A DNA stretch of 64,000 nt from Puffinus mauretanicus. Its lineage: Eukaryota; Chordata; Aves; Procellariiformes; Procellariidae. The notes below the pieces were generated by a model. The model worked only from the letters and a program-made list of their open reading frames with translations. It had not been told where the DNA came from and ran no database searches. Where the stretch lies: assembly GCA_023333565.1 (NCBI GenBank), contig JAJKFH010002646.1, positions 1,488,001 to 1,552,000 on the forward strand. Direction: 5' to 3'. This document shows, piece by piece, positions 58,331-64,000 of the stretch (the stretch's first letter is position 1; the number at the start of each line of letters is the position of its first letter). A program made the translations under genes and the position numbers.

Positions 58331-61300
58331 CTGCTGTTCAGCCAGGCAGATGAAAGAATAACATGTACCAGGGGGACTGAGGAAGCTAGTGGCCCTGACG
58401 TGGTGTTAAGACTAAAAGCTTTGAGAACAAGAGAACCCCAGTCCTATAAAGAAGGCATTTCCATTTCTCGCTGATTTACTCATAAGGTGGCCTCAGGAGA
58501 AGCCTAGCTGGTGATGTCCCAGTGGTTCTTCTGAATAAAACCAATTATTTAAAAGGGTTTTCATTGTTTAAACTTGAACCTTTTCAAGGAATACACGTAG
58601 GCATTACTAAGCAGACTCCTGTTCTTCTGTTGTCATTGATAAAACATTCACTTTCCATACACTATTACATATGTTTGAACACACAGAGACATTTATTCAT
58701 ATTTGTTCACATGGATGTAAAAAGAGAGAGAAAGACTAAAATCCATATGCAAGGAAAAGAGGTGAACAGCCAGAAGGTCCTGATAGTTACCACAGTCAAA
58801 ATTCATGTATGTATGGAAAAGTATGCTACTTTGTGCTAATACATCACATTTGTAAGGTTTCATCTTCTTTAGATCCTTAATATTCTAAAGTAGTTTAAAT
58901 TTCCAGAAAAATTATATATGGGGGTTTTTTAAGTGTGGGATATAGCAAATGCAATGATCTCTGCTGTCTGCCGAGAGTCTGAAGCAATAACTGAGTAATG
59001 AACTACCCCATTCATCCCAATTTGCTGTAATTCACATTCCCAGTATTGGTAATTCCAGTGTGAATGCTGTTCACACTTTTATGTCTATTGCTAGAAAGAG
59101 AGGGGCTGGATCATAGACAAGAACAGTTTGCCATGAATAATGCCTCATTTTCATGCCTAAGCAAGCAGATCTTGGGTGATACCACTTTTTCCCCCTTCAA
59201 GAGAAAGGTACGCTCAGGGAGCCTTGCAGTCCAGCATCACAATGGTAAATATATGATATCTGTGCCAGAATTGGCACACGAAACCACTGTCAATAAAGAA
59301 AATTAAAATTTGAGATATATAAACTTGATTTCACAATGAGTTTGCCCAAGTCACCATACACCTGAGTCACTTATCCACCATGCAAATATTACCGTTCTGT
59401 CATGCAGCAATATCTGTCAGGCACAAGAGGAATCTATAAGGAGCAGGAGGGAGAGCGGGACGTGGAAGTCACCTGAAGCTATAAGGAAGGGGAAGGGATG
59501 ATGTGGTATGGGAAGGAACAAGTGAGAGCACCCAGAGCTTAGAAGGAGTACCAGAAGGTTTGTGGAGGAATGGAAAAGAGCCACGTGCCAAACCATCTCT
59601 TTCATCATATATGTAATTTATGGCATTAAGTTTGCCTTTGAGACTGCTTAGTATCGTCAATGTATTTGTGGCAGCATGAAGGAAGAAAAAGCCATCTCAG
59701 TAGTCAGATATGGAACTAAGGGGTACCATCTTTGCGTAAATTAGCAAATAGTTTTGGGCACGTGATGTGAAGAAGCAATCTGCCATTGCTTGTGTCTGGG
59801 TTTATCAACACACACATTATGCCCTCCAAAGATGGGGCGCCTTGTTCAGAAAAATTCGGAGAACACATACTCAGTTTCTGAGCAATCTATAATCTGTTTT
59901 CTTTTGCATTTCATTGCAGTGATTCTCATGGGTGCAACTTATTTTATGCCTGGAGTATTTTCCCAATCCAGGATCTACAAAAGACATACTTACTGAAATA
60001 AAACATGGGAGACACTATCTAATTAAGGTTTGGAAAACGCGTTTGCTATTCTACTTGTAGGCTAGGGCAAAACTCTTTAAAATACGCTAATAGGCTCTGG
60101 TTGTCCTGTGTGCATTTTGATGTCTTCATCTTGAAACAAAACTCACAATCTACGATGAAATTCCTGATGAGATGTTCTACTAAAATTATCACTTTATCTT
60201 CAAAGACCCAAATGTTAGCAGACAAACTAGTGGTAGCTGATTTCATAGTCAATATTATTCCCATTTCATGCAAATGTAAACTGAGATAGATGGAGTAGAT
60301 ATATATCTTGCTGAGGGTCACAGAGACAGTCCCCATCCAACTAGTGTTCACATTTAGATGATCTGAGTATTTTAACATGTCTTTAGGTCACTTCGTATTT
60401 TTCTCTTTTTATGAATGGGGCTAATACAGATTTTTTTCAGAAAAACCCAGTGCACAGTGATTGCTGTTAGCTACTTGCTTGGGGATTCATCATCTAAGCA
60501 CTAACTGCTAAACTGTTGAAAGTAGATTAATTAAACAACACAGAACATGATTCTCCAAAAGATCTCTGTTCTTTAGCTAAGGCATGGTGACTTTGTTCAA
60601 ATATATCTCCTGAAGACAAGCTATGTAGGAATGTCATCACCTCAATAGCATTTTAAAGTCCGCTTACACATCTGACTGCACATTCCTTTCCTCAAATATC
60701 TGATTCCATATCCCTGTTCTTCTGTGTAGCTTGTGCTGGAGAACAGGTATTCGTACAGCTGTCTGGTGAGACTGCGGGTGGATTGGAGGGAAATAGCAAA
60801 TAAATCAGGTGGACCCAGCTTCTCTTGTGGATATAAAGCTTGCTCTCTGTGATGAAAAAGGTTGCAGTGAGATGGAAAGTTCGACTTTCAGAAGGCGCAA
60901 TCCAACACAAACCACAGAAACCAATGTTTGGCTCAGAAGGAGCCGTTAAATGTGGCAGAGAAGAAGGTTCCTCAGTTTAGGCTCAGGCTGACAGCAATTT
61001 AGGATGGCTAAATTCAGCCATCTCCTGACACCTATTGTTTGACTGGGCTTGAAGGAGCTCAGTGTCACTGGCTTATACTTTCAAGCAGGGTTTTTAGGGG
61101 GGACTAGGCAAGTTTGCTTTTCCTCGGAAAAGTGTTTGTGGCATATATGCAGGCACTGAGGGCTCAAGAACAGGCTTGGGGAAGTGGAGGAACCAAAGTC
61201 CAATTCGCTTTAAGTGGGGCCTCTGCCTACATGAGAGGTCTCACAAAGGAGCAATGGTTGGTGCCCCCAGCCCTGCCCCGCTCTTCCACGCACGGCTGGA

Positions 61301-64000
61301 GGGGAGAGGAGCAGCAGGGAAGACTGGAGGGAGGTCACTTCTTATTAATCTCATATCTCATGGAAAGTTACTTCTGTCTCATGCGGTCTTGTCTAAATTG
61401 TGCCTTCAGTCTTCTAATTTAACTTCAGCTTCTTAAGGCGACATTCTCCGTTCAGTTTACAATAACAAAAATCTGCTTTGTACATTTCAGCCTTCTTTAT
61501 TTTCACCTATAGCACAAGGGTCACTGCTCTCTGTGTTTTAGCAGACTCTAGGACAAGCGCATACCACTCACTTAACTTGTGTGAGTTTGTTGCTATGTTG
61601 TGTTTGGCTCTGGTAGCTCAAGATTAATTGCGTGTGGCTGTGGGTGATGGCGTTTCTGAAAGGTCTGCTCTTTATTAACCACTCTAAGAATTAAGACAAC
61701 TTGGACCTGTGACTGATCTCATTGACATCGGGGCAAAACTTGCACTGACTTAAGCGCCTTTTAATTAAACCAGCAACAAATAATTAAACCAGCATCCACA
61801 AGTATAGGGTAATTGAATTGACAGCAAAAATATAATCCTTGTCAGGCTCCAACACATCATTGGAATTTAACAAATAATTTACTATGCAATAAATTCTTTC
61901 TTTCATCATAAAAATGTACTTTTCTGTCAAAAATTTTATGAATTTTGGCATGGGAAGAAAAACAGCTTTTCTTTCCAAGCTGTCAGATGCCATTTTTTAT
62001 AAAGACCAAACAGCTTCTTTCTAGGAGAGGTCGCTCAAAGAAACCTGGGAATACGTAGAGCCAGATTCTCATCTCCTCAGCCCAACCATCTTCCCAGGTG
62101 AACCTCACTGTAATGGCATTGCAGCCAGTTTGTGAACACCCAGGCTGTCCCAATGTAGTCTCCAAAATTCAACAAATCCCTCTGGAGTGTTCTTGGAGCA
62201 CAAACAGAGGTGGTCTACACATGGGGCCAGACAAACTTGCACCATAGCTCCACATTCCCTTGCCACAATAGTTCTTTCTGTGGATGAGGCTTGCAGTTCC
62301 CATTACTTTTGGATGAAAGTCTAGATTGTGGTATCTTTCCTATTTTCATTTCTTTCTAGGTCAGAAGATTTGTACTTTGTCTCCAGGGGTGCCAGACAGC
62401 AATTATCCCCGAATGTTACAGTCAGTGATTCCAATTATCTTAAATACAGGAGAATTTATTTTCTAATGGAATGGCAGAGAAAATCAAAAGAAAAGTTAAG
62501 CATACTTCAAGCAGAACTATGCTAATATTGCAATGAACACAGTTGTGTTTCAGCAGAAATTAGGATTCTGATCTCACTTAACTTACATCTGTGTCCATCT
62601 AGTGATTGCATTGATTTTACTGATTCTCAACAACTGAAATAAGTTCGGAAACAGACTTTGCCTGTTTGTGTTAGTTATTTGGTGAGCATAAGACGTAGTG
62701 AATAATTTCTCATTTATAATAACAAATAGTATTACTAAGAGCTGGGTGCAAAATTCACAATCACATCTAACTAAAGAAAAAATCCTCCAAATTTGCAAGT
62801 ATTTTCAGTCACAGTATAATAACTCTTGATGATATTGTTTTATATTGTTCTCTCTTTCTATCACTGCACATTGTCTAAATATTATCCCAGCTCACTAGCA
62901 CATCATTTAGATGATGAAAAACTTGTTCCTTCATGTTTCAACAGAACTGGGAAAATATAATATACCTCTAAATACATTCCGATTCTTTTTGAGCCAAAAT
63001 TATGTTACCTGAACACAAATTTCAATTCTTAAATCCAGAACCTTTTGTTGAGCTGATGGAACTTAGTTCCATTGATATTTATCTCTAAATGCTGCAGCAA
63101 GCATTATTTATTTTACTGTCATGAAATACCCTTTGAGAGAAACCATGTCCTTGCTAACACCAGTAACAAAACATCCATTGGGATCAGGATTTCCCGCTCT
63201 TACACAAGCATATGTGCACCACAACACTGGTTGATAGGTAAAAATACTCACGAAAATAAAAATAGTGCATGGTTATTTTGGACAGTGACAATTTTAAAGG
63301 GCGGGCTTTGTCGAGCACTCCCTGCCTTCCCCAGCCGGGCTCGGCACCCTGCCTCCCTGCCCTCAGCCCAGCCGGGCTCCCGCTGCCCAGCCCCAAGGAC
63401 GGGGCAGGTTTCCCTCAGCCCAGCTCAATGCCCCTTGTGAGAAAAAGCGAACGGGACATGGCAGAGGACGAGAGGTCCTGTCAGGGCAGGGAAGGAAAGA
63501 AATACTCGTTTCCATGTACTTGTTTCCACAAAAGAGCAAATTCTATTTTGATTTCAGTGGCAGCTGGGGAAAAAAGCTAGATTTCACATTATTGAAGACC
63601 ATGAGGTTTCTGTAGCACCTTTTTTTCTAAAATGGTGATCTCCAAAGTCCCCAGCTCTCACCAAAGTCATTTCAGGCTTGTTGCAGACTTAGGGTATCAC
63701 TGTGGATGTTCAAGTACTGTCTGAACAGCTCTGGGACGAGGAGAGTTAGACAGACGGTTTGTTTTATAATGAAAGCTGGGTTTCAACAAGATGATGTTAG
63801 GGCCAATTCCAGGACCACAGAAAGCTGTCACACACAGGCCTCTTTACAGAATTTATGACATCTAGAATATATATTTTAATCTGCGAGATATGTTCTGTAT
63901 CAAAAGAACTGTGCCAAAATTTAAAACTTGTTATTTTCCTCTCTTGTGAGAAACATGAAGGACATAAATACGTAAGAATAATGCAATAATTAAATACTGT
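58331..64000. other. 5' flank of COL9A1, no gene recognised
   Basis: About 5.7 kb of mostly AT-rich intergenic DNA. The only compositional change is a G+C-rich, C-run patch at about 63295-63430. Open frames at 58522-58839, 61114-61436 and 63072-63580 have no recognisable domain. No repeat family or RNA gene was identified. In mammals the next gene on this side is, from memory, FAM135A, but none of its exons was recognised here. Confidence 0.6.

Noticed and set aside
1..64000. CRISPR arrays, tRNA, rRNA, bacterial operons or phage genes
   Set aside because: The window is vertebrate nuclear DNA. I saw no array-like spacing, no tRNA cloverleaf signature with A and B boxes and no rRNA sequence.
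58331..64000. A further gene upstream of COL9A1 (FAM135A expected from mammalian order)
   Set aside because: No coding exon with recognisable protein content was found. Synteny alone is not evidence within this window.

Overview
The window is from a bird nuclear genome. It carries most of COL9A1, the collagen alpha-1(IX) chain, on the minus strand. The bird assignment rests on the 3' end of a CR1 LINE at about 24321-24420 (with the ATTCTATGATTCTAT tail type) and on the close match of every exon to vertebrate alpha-1(IX). I cannot name the species. No other protein-coding gene is supported. Almost all long open frames outside the exons are shadows, GC-rich artefacts or repeats.

Layout, in the direction of COL9A1 transcription (high to low coordinates). 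57964-64000 is 5' flank. Exons 1-7 (57963 down to 38256) encode the signal peptide and the NC4 thrombospondin-N-like (TSPN) domain. A second, internal first exon (called 1* here, 38319-38390) encodes a different signal peptide and marks the promoter of the known short alpha-1(IX) form. It sits between exon 6 and a 21-nt exon 7. Exons 8-30 (37121 down to 4460) encode COL3, the two-cysteine NC3 hinge and much of COL2, mostly as 54-nt or other multiple-of-9 Gly-X-Y exons. I could place 30 consecutive exons plus 1* with consistent splice phases. They give 1992 coding nt (664 codons) of the long form with no gap against the vertebrate chain. The rest of COL2, NC2, COL1 and NC1 lie beyond position 1.

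Positions 1-2716 hold the 3' part of an endogenous retrovirus on the plus strand, antisense inside the COL9A1 intron that follows exon 30. It contains the end of pol (integrase) and a full-length env reading frame. The env frame is broken only by nonsense codons, with no frameshift seen, and four of those codons suggest G-to-A change. A 3' LTR probably starts near 2717, but I could not delimit it.

Other non-exonic structure: a 360-bp G-rich minisatellite abutting the exon 6 splice donor and lying upstream of the short-form promoter (38926-39282); orphan CpG-rich islands in intron 10 (35750-36140) and intron 4 (53700-54050, with a roughly 75-nt pure pyrimidine tract); a CR1 tail only 16 nt from the exon 17 donor; an older CR1-type relic (27090-27410); and a GC-AG intron 3. 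The most interesting biology is the compact switch at 38.25-38.39 kb. The exon 1* donor and the exon 7 acceptor are 42 nt apart, so the two exons can hardly be joined to each other. That explains mechanically why the short form omits exon 7.
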